Position numbers and translations under genes: made by a program. A DNA stretch of 64,000 nt from Monarcha castaneiventris obscurior (taxonomy: Eukaryota; Chordata; Aves; Passeriformes; Monarchidae). The stretch is taken from the NCBI GenBank assembly GCA_026261815.1, contig JAMPIT010000230.1, positions 10,105,001-10,169,000 of the forward strand, read 5' to 3'. Positions 36,345 through 48,800 of this stretch are shown piece after piece (the stretch's first letter is position 1; each line of letters begins with the position of its first letter). Below the pieces are notes generated by a model. That model ran no database searches, was not told the DNA's origin, and saw nothing but the letters and a program-made list of their open reading frames with translations.

Positions 36345-37860
36345 ATTAATTATCAAAAATCAGTATCCAGCTAGTCATAACTGCCTATAATGTGTGACAC
36401 CTACATGCATAAAGTCAAAGGAATAAACACAGAAAGGTTTTTACATGCAATTAAAAAGAAGGGGAAAGTATCCCAAGAGTGATTAAGTGTGTACCCAATT
36501 GACCTTTATTTTTTATGTTTAACTTTTCTAACAAGCAGTTCGCTTGATGAGAGCTTTCAAACCTTCTGCAAAATCATAGTGAATTAGGAAATTATGTGAA
36601 CTGATATAAATTGTCTGGGTTTGGGGACTCTAAGTCAGTTGGTTTGAAATAATTTCCTTGAATTACAATGCAAGATATTTTTTAATAGAATGAAGTAGTA
36701 AGTATTGATTCTGTGGTGACAATGAATGAGTAGGTATTACAGGTGCACCTTTGCATGACTTAATCTTTTCTTCCTTTAGCTATCAAAACCAAGTATAGAA
36801 CCACTGCACGATTCCCCTAATCATAAACTACAGTTCAGTTGCTATTTTTAAGGGGCTTTTGCTCAGTTTGGTGTCATAACCCTGTTGTTATCTCTTGTAG
36901 GACCAAAAATGTCAATGGTAAATTGTTTATGAATGCAGTGAAAGGATTTCATCACTTTATATATATATATATATGAGATTAACCTCATTTCTGTGGTAAG
37001 TAAATTACTGTGTATAGATGTCCTTGGTTGTATAGATGGCAGAAAATTAGTAGTCAAAATGGTATTTTTACTTCTCAGGGACTTTTTTACCACATAGTCA
37101 GAGCATAAAGCATTCTAGCACTAATTGCTTGAAGTATAATTAGGCAAAGCAAAATATGAAATGAAGGAAAGAAAAATGATGTTTTCAGTGTCAAACCTTT
37201 CCACACTTGCTGGAGCTGGGCACTCCTCTGACTCACAGACCCTTGTGACACCTGTAAGCCAGCTGTAAGGGATAATGACTGCATAAAAAGGAAGAACCAT
37301 AAAAAGACAGTTTTTGCAAAAGTATCTAAATCCCTAAATGTGTTTTGTAAAACTTTTGTGTCAAGTGACTCGTCTAAATTCACACAGACACTTTTCAGAA
37401 GAAGTGGGGGTCCTCTGAGTCCCAGAAAAGTGGGTTAATTACCTCAATATTCTTCGTTAGCAGGAGCTATAAGGCAATAGAATAATTACATAATAACAGT
37501 GCTTAAAAGCTCATCATTTAGACCATGCAAAGTGAACTGAAGAGTTGTAAACTGACATTTGGAAAGGTGACCTGAATGGAAAGCAGATATTTTTTCAGTC
37601 GCTTATTCTCTGAGCTGCAAAATTTGAATTCTAAACTACAGTTAAATGTAACCACTGGCAATTATTATTTTTAAATACCTTAAAAAAGGATGAATAAATG
37701 AATTTTCTGCTGTCTGAGGATGCTAGTACTAGTATGGGATGGTATAATTTAAAAACACTCAGAAACAAGCAAAGTCTCATCTTATTTCAGTTTCTTAATT
37801 TTACTTGTAAATTTTCACCAATATGCCATAAGTAAACTGCTTGCAGCATACTTTAATCAT
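36345..37860. other. AT-rich non-coding DNA
   Basis: Nothing recognisable apart from an AT dinucleotide run. The minus-strand frame at 37087-37383 has no known product. Confidence 0.4.
36959..36974. repeat. AT dinucleotide repeat
   Basis: Eight uninterrupted AT units in an AT-rich context. Confidence 0.9.
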
Positions 37861-38125
37861 TTGCCAATCACAGTCAAATAAGTGAGATTTCTAGATAGGC
37901 CATTTGCCTTGGATTTGAATCCAAATGACAGAATTACTTGGATATAGCACAATTAAGTCTGTCCAGTTATGATGGCCATTTAATGAGCTTCAGCAAGGCA
38001 GAAGGGAGTTGGTTCTACCTGTCTAACCAGGGTTTTAATATGCCATAAAGCTAACATAATAAATAATTTAAGTGTTGAAACATTACAAAGCCAAGACTTT
38101 CCAAGTGACTCAGTAATGTGGATTG
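37861..38125. promoter_or_regulatory. Candidate conserved non-coding element (motif-dense)
   Basis: Unique, non-repetitive sequence with several transcription-factor-like words: a TTGGATT..AATCCAA inverted repeat (37909-37924), CCATTTAATGAG near 37976, and AATAAATAATTTAAG near 38058. It contains no open frame of note. The density of homeodomain-type cores and its proximity to the 39-kb block suggest an enhancer, but conservation was not tested. Confidence 0.2.
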
Positions 38126-39019
38126 TTACACATGGAGACAGCCATTAGAAATCCCACCAAAAACAAAGCGCAAAAAAGTAGATCACAATATTTGACTGCT
38201 AAATATTACAAATGTGCTGTCTCTCCTCATAGGAACGTGTTATGGTTTGAGATAGTTGTAACTTTCACTTGACAGGAATTTTTGTGGCTCTGCCTATGGG
38301 TCTGCTCTCAGGTGTCATGTTGCTAGAAGGCACAGTCCTGAGGAAGAGCGAGTGGATGAATGAAGGAAGACAGGGAGCATCTCACAGAGTTGCATCAGTT
38401 ATCATACGCTGCCCTGTTTTAAACAGAAAACCCAAATGGTTTCTATCAGACACTAAATTAACCCAGCAGGGATTTCTGACTGTTCCAGACAGAAAACTAC
38501 TTTATTCATAAGAATAATTGGATCTTCGAGAGATCGTCATGTTTTGTGCCATGAGTTGTAAATGTTGGCTCGTCTGTAAAGGATTATCATGGGGTCTGCT
38601 CCTCTTTACCAAGGCAATTATGCAGTTGGTTAATTTCAGCAATGCCCTGAAACCTAGCTTTAGGACAGAGTCAAGGTCCTACACCAACAGGAGTTGGCCT
38701 TTTCAGCGACAAGCAGGAACGAAGTTGGCAGCATTGCCCTTGGAGCCTCCTCTGTCTCTATTACATGTACCAGCTAAAAGGAAATTGAAATTATGCTGGA
38801 AGTGGAGAAATGCATGGAGGTGAGGGGGATAAGAGGACTGTCCACCTTTAGGAAGGAAATGTGAAAATTACCCTTAGTTACGGTCCTCCAGGAACAAAAG
38901 GAGGATATGATTTTTACATCTGCTAAATTTTCCAGGTCCTCTCTTCTTTTTGGTGACAAAAATACATAATTCAAAGACAAAACACTTTTTCACCGCCATA
39001 AAAAGTTCACAAGTTAGGA
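38126..39019. other. Unique non-coding DNA between motif-dense blocks
   Basis: Two plus-strand frames (38269-38511 and 38518-38823) follow each other but have no recognisable product or splice context. A GATCT..AGATC inverted word occurs at 38521-38535. No repeat family seen. Confidence 0.35.
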
Positions 39020-39640
39020 GGTAATTGCATTAGCACGCTGAGAAAAGAGAAGAGAATGCAAGAAATCCTGATTGGCGTTTCTCTGTTTAAAAGGAATTAT
39101 TTTCCAATACCTGAGCATGCCCAGAGGAGCTAGTCTCTGAGCAGCTGTGAAACAGAACCTTTTTACTTCAGGGTTAGTGCAGGGAGCTCATTAGCACAGC
39201 CTCAACCCTCAGCTAAACAGCCTTGTTTGCATATTGAAGCAATAGAATGTGAAGGTGTTAAAAAGGAAGAATTGCAGCCGCTACTCCTGACTGACATGTC
39301 TATCTGGGCTCTTGTGTTTACAAGAGAATAACGAAGCTGCCCCAAAGCCCCTACTGGGCCTGATTATTATGCAGAGGCTTCTTAGATTATGTATAATTGA
39401 TATCCATTTTCCCTCCAGCTAACCAATGGCAGCTCTCAGGAGTAATGCTCACTCTCCTGCATCTTACCAAGCAAGCAAACACTGGAAATTGCTATCTTTT
39501 GCCGGGCTTAATAATTTTTAAAGACCAAAAATTGACATTTACATTTTTCAGAAGCGCAGATTACTGCGCTGTTGGTAGGGTTTTCCTGCTAAAAGCAATC
39601 AAACAGTGGAGATACTGTATTTAAGGGTGATGATGATCTG
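39020..39640. promoter_or_regulatory. Candidate enhancer / conserved non-coding element
   Basis: A 600-base, repeat-free, stop-rich segment is dense in recognisable regulatory words. These include ATTGG (39071-39075), TCATTAGC (39188-39195) and TTTGCATAT of POU/octamer type (39226-39234). There is also a forkhead core TGTTTAC (39315-39321) inside a perfect 7-base-arm inverted repeat (39309-39326), TGATTATTATGC (39361-39372), and CCAAT (39423-39427). AGCGCAG-ATTA-CTGCGCT, a second perfect 7-base-arm inverted repeat with a homeodomain core as loop, lies at 39553-39570. Composition is more balanced than in the flanks. Developmental enhancers deep in gene deserts look like this, but single motif matches are cheap. 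The call rests on density and on texture. Confidence 0.35.
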
Positions 39641-42600
39641 GAGCTATGTTTGTGTATCATTTCTATATATTTATGTAGACACATTCAATGGACTGTGTCT
39701 ATAACATGTGAATGCCCCAGTTTTTCCATACAATAACAATATGGCAACAAAAAGCAAGGGCAAGTTCTGAAAGCTACTTTTCTGCTGGTTTTTGTGAAAG
39801 ATTTGCAAGGTGAGTTATGCAGGCAAGGACATTCCTTCAATTACGTTCACTGGTCCCTTTTCTGTACTTAAATAGTTATCTTCATCCTTACAATTTAGGC
39901 CAAATGTTCAATTCCTAAAACTGACACAGGCATGAAATTGAATAGTGCAGTGCTCATTTTTTATTGCTCAGATAGTTCTCTCCTCTTCCAAGAGAAAATC
40001 CCATTGAAGTTCTTCCTCAAAAATGGGATATTACATTTAGCCTTTCAATTACAAAGAATTTATGAGATATAAGAAAGGGTACGTTTTTATTCCATTGGCC
40101 AATGTTTTGGGTTTGGGGTTTTTTTTCTGCTTCAGCGCTTTTGAAAAGATGTTTGTATGGGAGGATTGGGTACCATAATTTTTTAAGTTTTTCCAGTGAA
40201 GAGTTGATCTTGAAAATGAAATGCTAATAGCTTGAGATAAACACGCAAAGTCTGTATAACCCTCTCAATGTGCTGTACTTCAATCCTGACCTTCAGCCTT
40301 TTTGCTGTTTTGGTCCTGGATTTCTCTTCAGCACAAGCTGTCAGTTGCATGGAGAATTTTTTATCCATACAAATAGTTTCCAGAATAAGGATGTGTCCAG
40401 TCCAATAATTTTCATGTCACCTTTCTCTCTAGAGGTGAAGACCTAGCTCACTAATCCTTTCTGCTACCTAACCTTGGCAGAATTTTAATTTTAATCTGCT
40501 CTCTGTGGAGATGCACAAGAAAATGCAAGGAATATTAATACATGGGCTGAACTGGGTTGAATGTGCAAAGGTGAACTTTCTTTCAGTCACTTGGATATAT
40601 TCTTTCAGTCATCTATTCAAAAGCATAGCCATTATTAGTGCGCTAAACCCCCCTCTCTGCACAGGGCAAGGCAAATCAGCAGAAAGGAAGATTGTGAATT
40701 AATTTAATCACTTGTACCTTCATATTTCCTACCAAAAATCTACATACTTCTTCCATCTACTGAATACCTGAGCAAAACTAGATAATAATAAGCAAGGAGC
40801 ATACAACCTTTACATAGCTGATTTTTGTTCCAGTAACTTTTCAGAAACCAGAGAGTAGTCACGAAAGACTGAACAGCTTGCAGCTGCCCTTACCTTAGCA
40901 CATCTGCCTTTATGTTACAGAAACATAAATAGACAGAAACCAACTGTAGCAAAAAAAATTCTGCCTAAAGAAAAGTCAGGAACAGTCCCAACAGGCAGTC
41001 ATTCATATAATGATCTCCTGACCTGTATTTAACAAAAACTGCACACTAGTTCTAAGAAAGAGTGAAGTCAAATAGTCATTTCAGAGTTGCACCTTTGGCC
41101 AGTGGACCACAGGACTGCAGTCTGCACTATCACACAAGGATTTCAGGCCACATAATTACATTCCAAGCAGTGTTAGTCCTGCATTGACCACGTAAATCTG
41201 TTAAGAGATAGAATAGCTCTTTTTTATAATGTAAGCTTCCGCTTTTTACATAAGCCTCTGCAAAGTGGCTGCTGCAGTTCTACAGAGAGCTTCCTGGTCA
41301 CATAGGTCTGTCTCTCCACCTCCTTTCAGGTGCTAACTTTCATTAAAAGAAGCTTTAATTAAATATCAATTTATTACGTATTTATTACATAGTGCTTTTC
41401 CATGCCAAGAACTGCTGAGCTTGCCATACAGACAGTATTTGATCTCTGGGAGGAAAGGAAGAAGGCTATGTGTCCACGGATGGGAGGGGGCATGATCTGT
41501 ATTGAGATGCAGCCCACATTATGAAAGACGTAGGTCACATCCAGCATTTATGATAAATCTCAGGAGTGGCTCTATTATAAGGCATGTCTATGTTGTTCAC
41601 ACCCTCAGTATGATTTTGAGATGCTCCTCAAAAGTATTTGTGGTATTCTGCCACCAACTCTCCTTGGAAAAAAAAGTTAGCAGAAAGGCAGTCTCACTTT
41701 TTCTCTTGCTTTTTCCTTAAAAACACTGAAGCATAAGCTTTCTTGGACTTCTACCAGTGTCCAAAAGAGGATACAATACCTTCCTTTTCTTCAGAAATAC
41801 AGAACCACCTCTCTGCTCTAGGTTTGGGGTTATCTTATGCAGGACTCTCTCATGAAGAGGGAGCATATTTGGCCTGATTTGCCAAGTACTTGTAGAAGCT
41901 ATCAACAGAGATAGGGGCTGGCTTTAATACCACAAAATTTGAACAGTTATGGTGATATGACTCTTTTCCTTCTATCTTTGGCTCTATAAGTCTAAAATAA
42001 GGACATAATGCCACCCTTCCGAAGAGTAGACCCTGTTTCTCAGCATTCTTTCCCTGAGAAGTGACATAATAAAAAAATGAATGTTTTTCTTTTATAATGG
42101 AGAATCCTTTCCAAAGTCCATTTACCATCATCACGGGAAGAATATTTGTGCTGACTGTCTGAAAAAGATCATAATCAGTAAATATGTCAGGTGATGTACA
42201 GACTAGAGTTTTGGTCCAATTCTCTGTATGAACAATCAATATCAATTAAGAAATATTCAATGTTTGGTCCATGAAAGCATTTAAGTATTACCCTACATAT
42301 TAAGACTTAAGTTTAAAAGGTTGACTGAGAACCTCATAAGAGGTTTTTCTCTTTCTTTACATTTGATTTTAGATTACACCAGATTTTTCTCACCCCATGC
42401 TGGTAATTCCCCAGATCCAGGGGAAACCAAGGCACACAGCCATACATGAAAACCTACATTTTAAAGCAGGTCTGCAACACATCTTTTCTGTTTATTGCCT
42501 GCTTATAATTTTGTCTGGTAGTAACAGGGGTCTTTTGAGTCACAGCTTCTGCGCCACCCTGATGGCACATGGCACGCAAATGAAGCCATAGCATGAAAAC

Positions 42601-45600
42601 GACTGCAGGACATGATTACACTAAAGAATAATTGAAGGCCCAGGAACCTATGATCCAGAATAAATTTTAGCTTGCCATTCAGTGTGGTCTTCATTCACTA
42701 CTATTCAGTGGAAGTGCCATACACACAAACAACAAAAAGTTTACTCTTGGTACTAGAATTCTCACCTGCAAGAAGGCAAAACAGTCTAAACTGGAAAAAA
42801 AATAACTGCTGGAATGAATATTTAATGACTTCTTCAAGGGGTTTGCACAGGGAGGGAGGAGAACAAAGTTTGCCCTTCAAAGACTGCTCTTGTATAAGGT
42901 CAGTGAAATTTGTTTTACAACTCTACTGAAATAAAACATAAATTCCCTCTTAATTAAATTGGTCCTTTCTTTGTTGCTGCTCTCAGATACACTGTGAAAC
43001 ACCTGAATGTATCCTAAAGAAACAGAATATTTTTTTGTAAATACAGAAATAATTGTAATCTCTTTAGTAGCCAAAACTCTTATTGTTCCATATTGTTTCC
43101 TACTTCAAAAAAGGAATTTAACACAATCCATCTGCACAAGTCAGTGTCCAGGAGCCACCTCAGTTTTTCATTTCCTCTGTACTTTGCTGGGTTATAGTTA
43201 TTGTATGGTGATCTGAATATCACTGATCTTAGTGACTTACAAAGTGTTATTGCCTCAGAATTGACATAATTTTGTGTACAGGAATCACAAGGACAATATG
43301 ACACGGTAAAGCAATGCTCTTTGAAGAGACATTGAAAGTACCACCTCTCCCAACTCAATGATCTAAAATTTCAAGTCTTAAGAATCTGTTTATGTCCATA
43401 AAAACGTAGGTCCCAAAGTTTTCAAGATGCTATAAAGAACAGTCACTTATTTATTTTCAAGACTGTTCGTTTTCCTATCTTTCATGTTTATCACTGGGTT
43501 TCTCTTAATTTCCTGCCAGACCAGCTACATGGATAGAATACCACAGAGACAAAAGAAAACATCCATGGTCAAGTGCTGCTTGCTTGGGCTGCTTTATTCC
43601 TCAGAAGTCCTTTTTCAGGCAGCACCTCATTGCTGCAACAAATTAATCACCAAAGCCCTACTCTGGTAATGAAGTGCTAGGGATTTGCAAAAGCTCGAAA
43701 GGCATTACTTCTATTACCTGAAAGAAAAATGAGGTGAGTGCTCAGCATGGGAAAATCAGCACAGCAGCGCTGTCAGTCCAGCCTTCCTCTGGAGCAGCTA
43801 TTAGTGAAGTTAGCTAAGTCTCAAAACCCTGGAGTTCGTTCTTGGCCCGTGCCAAAGAGTCATCTCTACAGTTGCACTTGAAATCTAGAACTGCATGGAT
43901 CTTGGGTTGCTGTTTACCACAGGTTTGGTGAAATCTATTCTCAAATACTGGCATCAGCCTGATCTTTGTTAGTACTCACAGAGGCTTAGATTCAATTACA
44001 GGCTACTCATTAGTCTATTTTCATCCTCCCACTCTCCAAGCCTGTCATAATTTTTATCATGTTCTGAAGGAACAATTACGATGTTTATTTTATCATTCAA
44101 GTGGCTAAATTAATTATATACTATTTTATCTCAACAGTTTTTTGCATTTTGCCACTCTTAAATAAGACAACACTTTTGGGAGATAGGATGGACAGATGTC
44201 TTTGGCCTTAAGCTAAAACAAGAGGATGGGGAAAGCACATAAATGCATAAATATGGCATTTCCTGAGTCCCACTGAAACGCCCTGCAGAAACATTCAGCA
44301 TATGTCTCCTCTGACACTTGAGACTCAATCCAAGACTGTTAGAGCAATCAGTCTCTTAATGCTCCACTGAGAGACTTGCTCTGCTCAAGCTCCACAGCTC
44401 TCTGGAGAGGAAGAGTCAGCAACTCCTATGCAAAGTGGTGTTGGTCCAAGCTCTTACTCGTGAAGATGGATCAAGTGCAAGAAATCATCCACCACCAAAC
44501 AGACCAGCTCACTTCTTGCGGACTGGATACTTTGAGACTGAGACAGAGCTTGACTGCTTGCAGAGTAGGCCCTGACACAGGAGTTTAGTCATGACAATTT
44601 TTTTCTGAATCCACCATAGTTACTCTGTTTTTCTTTCAATTACAATTACTGCAGCTGAAAGCAGAATCAATGCCAAGCAGATTGTATTGCTGACACAGCA
44701 AATTGGGAGCTCAATAGCAAAAATGCATTTCCTAACCTTTTATTGGAAATTTATCTCCCAGCAATAGAGAGAAAATGAAGAGTATATGGTGAGGTTTCAT
44801 ATTAAAGCATCAGCAAGCGTGTCACGTGCTGAGCACATAGTGCATAAACACATCAATCCCTACCTCTCAGCTTTTTCTAAATCAAGACATTCTCCTATCT
44901 CTCCAGGCATTACATTTTACTTACTTTCAGGACAGTAGAATTGCCTAGAGTTCATGGCCGTTTTCAGGATCATAATATGAGTCATTAAGCAAACCATATC
45001 CATTCAAGATATTGTATTTAAAAATAATTTCTAATGATATCAGAACCATGTTTCTGCAATATCCCAGGGTATCATTTAACAAATTTTAGCAGAATGATCA
45101 AAGAATGTGTTTCATTTGGTTTCCCTTACATTTCAGATACCTGTAAATATACATACAAAGCAAGCATAGAACATAAACATTTTTGTAATGAAGAATGGTG
45201 TGGGAATTCATCTCATCCACTTAAAAACACTGACTCTGAAATTAAGGCAGTTCAAAAGAAAGCGCATGTCATCCTATCACAGGTGTCTAGGCAAGTGTAA
45301 TGAAGCTGAGTTGGCTCAATCTAGATGTCTAACATTAAAATACCAGAAATTAGAGAAGATGAAGACCCACTGCTGTGTGGCAGACCAAGACAAAGGACTT
45401 GGGCTGGTGTGGAAGGGCTAGGACCACCTGTATGAGAAGATATATAATAATGCCTGTTATTCTTGGAGAATTAGGTTCCCTGACCATGGGTAACAAAATG
45501 AATTTGTAAGAGAAGAATATATTGTCCTTCACTTAGTGAAGTAATTTATGTGATAGATCATGTACAACACTCCAGTGTGCCAATTCCTTCTCCTGTGACA

Positions 45601-45837
45601 AATAAGCTACTGTATGAAATTTAGAAATTAATATTTATCTACATCTAAGGCACAGTGCAAAGGACAATTTGTAGGTGTGCAGGACAGCAGCAGACTTTCA
45701 GTAATAGACTGATCCCATACCCCAAACATGAGAACTTTTCTTAACCAAGATTACTTCTTCATATCACACCTTCATCCAAGCCTCACCACACTGACCTTAT
45801 CAGTGTCTCTCATTTAGGATTTATTCTAGTGTGTTAC
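39641..45837. other. AT-rich non-coding DNA
   Basis: No gene or recognised repeat family in this long block. A TTTAATTAAATATCAATTTATTACG stretch at about 41350-41385 is rich in homeodomain cores. The minus-strand frame 41850-42245 (131 codons) is the longest open frame and has no recognisable product. Confidence 0.4.
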
Positions 45838-45861
45838 ATCAGAAATCTATAGATTTCTGAT
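45838..45861. repeat. Perfect 24-base palindrome
   Basis: The 12-base arm ATCAGAAATCTA is followed immediately by its exact reverse complement, with no spacer and no mismatch. It stands in ordinary unique sequence. Spacerless perfect palindromes of this length are rare by chance; it may be a dimeric protein site or a cruciform. Confidence 0.95.
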
Positions 45862-48800
45862 ACATAGAAGGCTGAGCTGGACTTCCTCCAAGAATTTTGG
45901 ATGCCGGTATTGAGGCAAATAGCCATAATAATTAAACAGATAGGATAGCCACTTAAAACAAAGCAACACAGCTGCCCATTTTTACATTCATTGTCAGAAA
46001 AATTTATATATTTTTAAAACATAAGTTTCACCAGAAGAGGAAATAGAATGGGGGATGTGAGGACATGAAGAGTTCAGACACTCTTCCAGGAATGAAGCAT
46101 CTGGGCATGGCCAACAATCTGCTAGTTGGGGAGCACTCTACACCATGAGAACAAGCAGTCTAAAAAAAGAAACTAGTATAGATAGTAAGGTCTCCCCTGA
46201 ATTCAAGGTAACAAAGCACCTTTATGTAGGCAACAATCCTTTTAAACATAAGTCATCAGCTCATTCATAGCTGCCATAGCAGAAAGCAATTGAAGTATTT
46301 CAAAGACTGTCGTTTCAGAATTGCTGCCAGAAATTGGAGATGAAGGCTTATCAGCATGGAAAACAAATCTGGCACACACGGCATGTAAACTAACAGTAGC
46401 AAGACAAGTGAGAGGCTGAAGTTCAAATGCCCTTTTCCTGTTCCATTCCACCCTCCTTTGATATTGTAATTTCTAAGTTTGAATCACTGGAACGCAGTAG
46501 CTGGTCTCTTGCATCTAGCAAAATGCAGCTTGGCCTGTGGTTACACTTTCCAGAAATTACAATACAAATGTGTAAACAGTAAATATAATCATTCATTGAG
46601 GGAAAATTCTTTCTATTAATCTCTCTTATTAAAACTATTTTCTATATCTGCTAGCTAGGGACTTCATTAGAAATACAAAATCTATGAGAAAGACTAAAAA
46701 TTAATACTAATGAACAAACACTTCCATGAATATGTTACTTAGTAAAAAGAACATTCAACAGCCAACTCCAACAGGAAGCTTCAGTTGACAAAATCTGTGC
46801 TTGCAACACAAAAAATTAGAAACATCTTTGCCATGTTAAAAGTCAGTTGCGGTAGTGAAATTAGGATGGTCTACAGAGAGAAGCATGGCAAATTGTGTAG
46901 GGGAAAATGATGTTCCACCATGAGACAGATGAGTTTTCCTGCACAAACTTCTCTTCAGAATGCAGTGTTATTTTTTGTGGTTACATTTCATATTGCATTA
47001 TCACGTTGTCTTCCTCTTAGTTACTTCTACAGGGCATAAATATTTATTCCATTGACCATTCCAGCTCTCTAGAATGAATGCCATCTAATATGTAAAAAAT
47101 TTTGTTTATAGACTAGGCTTTGCTTCTACCAGCACAAAGTCTTTTTATAGCTCTATTACAGTAGATATGTCTTTTTCTATACTGCTGTTGCCTAATGAAA
47201 CCCTTCCCAAAATTGTGCCATGCACTCTAAAACCACAGTGGGAAGCATTCTTACATTAAAAGCTTTGTTACCTAAATAAAGAAAACAAGAGGAGAATGAA
47301 AAAGAGGGCATGTTACAGCTGGGGAACAGAGACACTGACTGATTTGCTCAAAAGTATTTTCCAAAGACATACAATAAATCAGTGGCAGAAGGTCTGATTC
47401 CTTATTCCCTATTCAGTCTCAAAGTTTCCTTTCTTTTATTATTTCCTCTTCTACATGATATTACTTGCCCATACACATGAGCAAGATAACTATCACAACT
47501 ATTATGCTATGCTATTATATAGCACTAAGGATGAATAAAAATGCAGGCTATGGAGTATATCAGTTTTATACTGTGCTTTCGAATGTCACAGATCTCCACC
47601 CATAACTGTTCTGCATCACTGTTTCCATAGAAACAAGATAACATGAGAGGCTTTGGTGTATGTTACTGTCTCTGAAAGAGTCCAACCTCAAGATGAGAAT
47701 ACCATATTGGACTTTGTAAATGAATTCTGATTTGTGTCTTTCATGCAAAATATATCCCTGAGTGATGTACCGACTTGAATAGTAAAGTTATTTAATTTGA
47801 TGATAGTAAAAATTATAGATAGAAAAGAAAACAGGTTTTAATGTGTGACAAGGAGCTGAAAATGCTTTCCCTTTTAGATAAGAGGAGCTACAAGGCAACA
47901 GATTCTCATGCCAAATTAAAAATGTTTATAGTAAATTGACAGGAAGGAATTTCATGATGGTAATGGCATATAAGGACTAGCAAAAGACTAGAGGATTTTT
48001 AGTATAAACTAGTCCCCCAAAATACAGCTGATGGCTGAGGAAAAGGTGTGATGTGAGATCCCTCCATAGTACAGATAAAATGGTAGCAACCCAGGTGTCT
48101 TCACATCCCAGCAGTTGAGGTCTGGGAGATGAAAGACAAGTAAAAGAGCCGAACAAGAGGACAGCAAGCTACAGTGGAGCTGAGAAATAGCAACAGGTAC
48201 AATGGAAAAGAAACTGATTTGTGTAATGTGGTCAAAAAACTTCTGGGAATATGTACATGGAGACTGTAGGACAGAAGAGAGGCAATGATACTGCAAAGGT
48301 AAGTAAGAAAAAAATCACATAAAAATTGTAGACAAATAATATACATCCTGGAACCATTTTTGCCACTCCTAAAAATTTGACCTGAGGTGCAGCAATACCA
48401 ACAAACCTCTTCCCACTACTGAGCTCCAAAGCCCACAACATAAACTCACTTCCTGATCTTATTTTTGGAACATTTTTCAGGATATCAGTTGTTTCATAGA
48501 ATAGTTTGAAGTGCAAAGTACATATAATGGGTTGTAAAACATAGGGAATTTTCTGACTGGCTCCCTGTGTGGCAGGAATGTGATTGAAATACTGTAATAT
48601 GATTCATTCTTATAATTCAATTATTTTTTTCATATATTCTGGCTGTTTATATATTTTGTCTACCTTTTGATGTCTAAAAGTTAAATTAATTCAAAAAGTC
48701 TATGGAGTTGGAAGAGCCTCCCTCTGACTTGTAGAGATGTGCATGGCTGGGCTTGTATTCTCCTACCATATGTACCTCTTTCAATAGTTCCGACTTCAAG

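Noticed and set aside
48494..48512. CR1 3'-end-like word TCATAGAATAGTTTGAAG
   Set aside because: Fewer than 20 bases of similarity and no continuation; likely chance.
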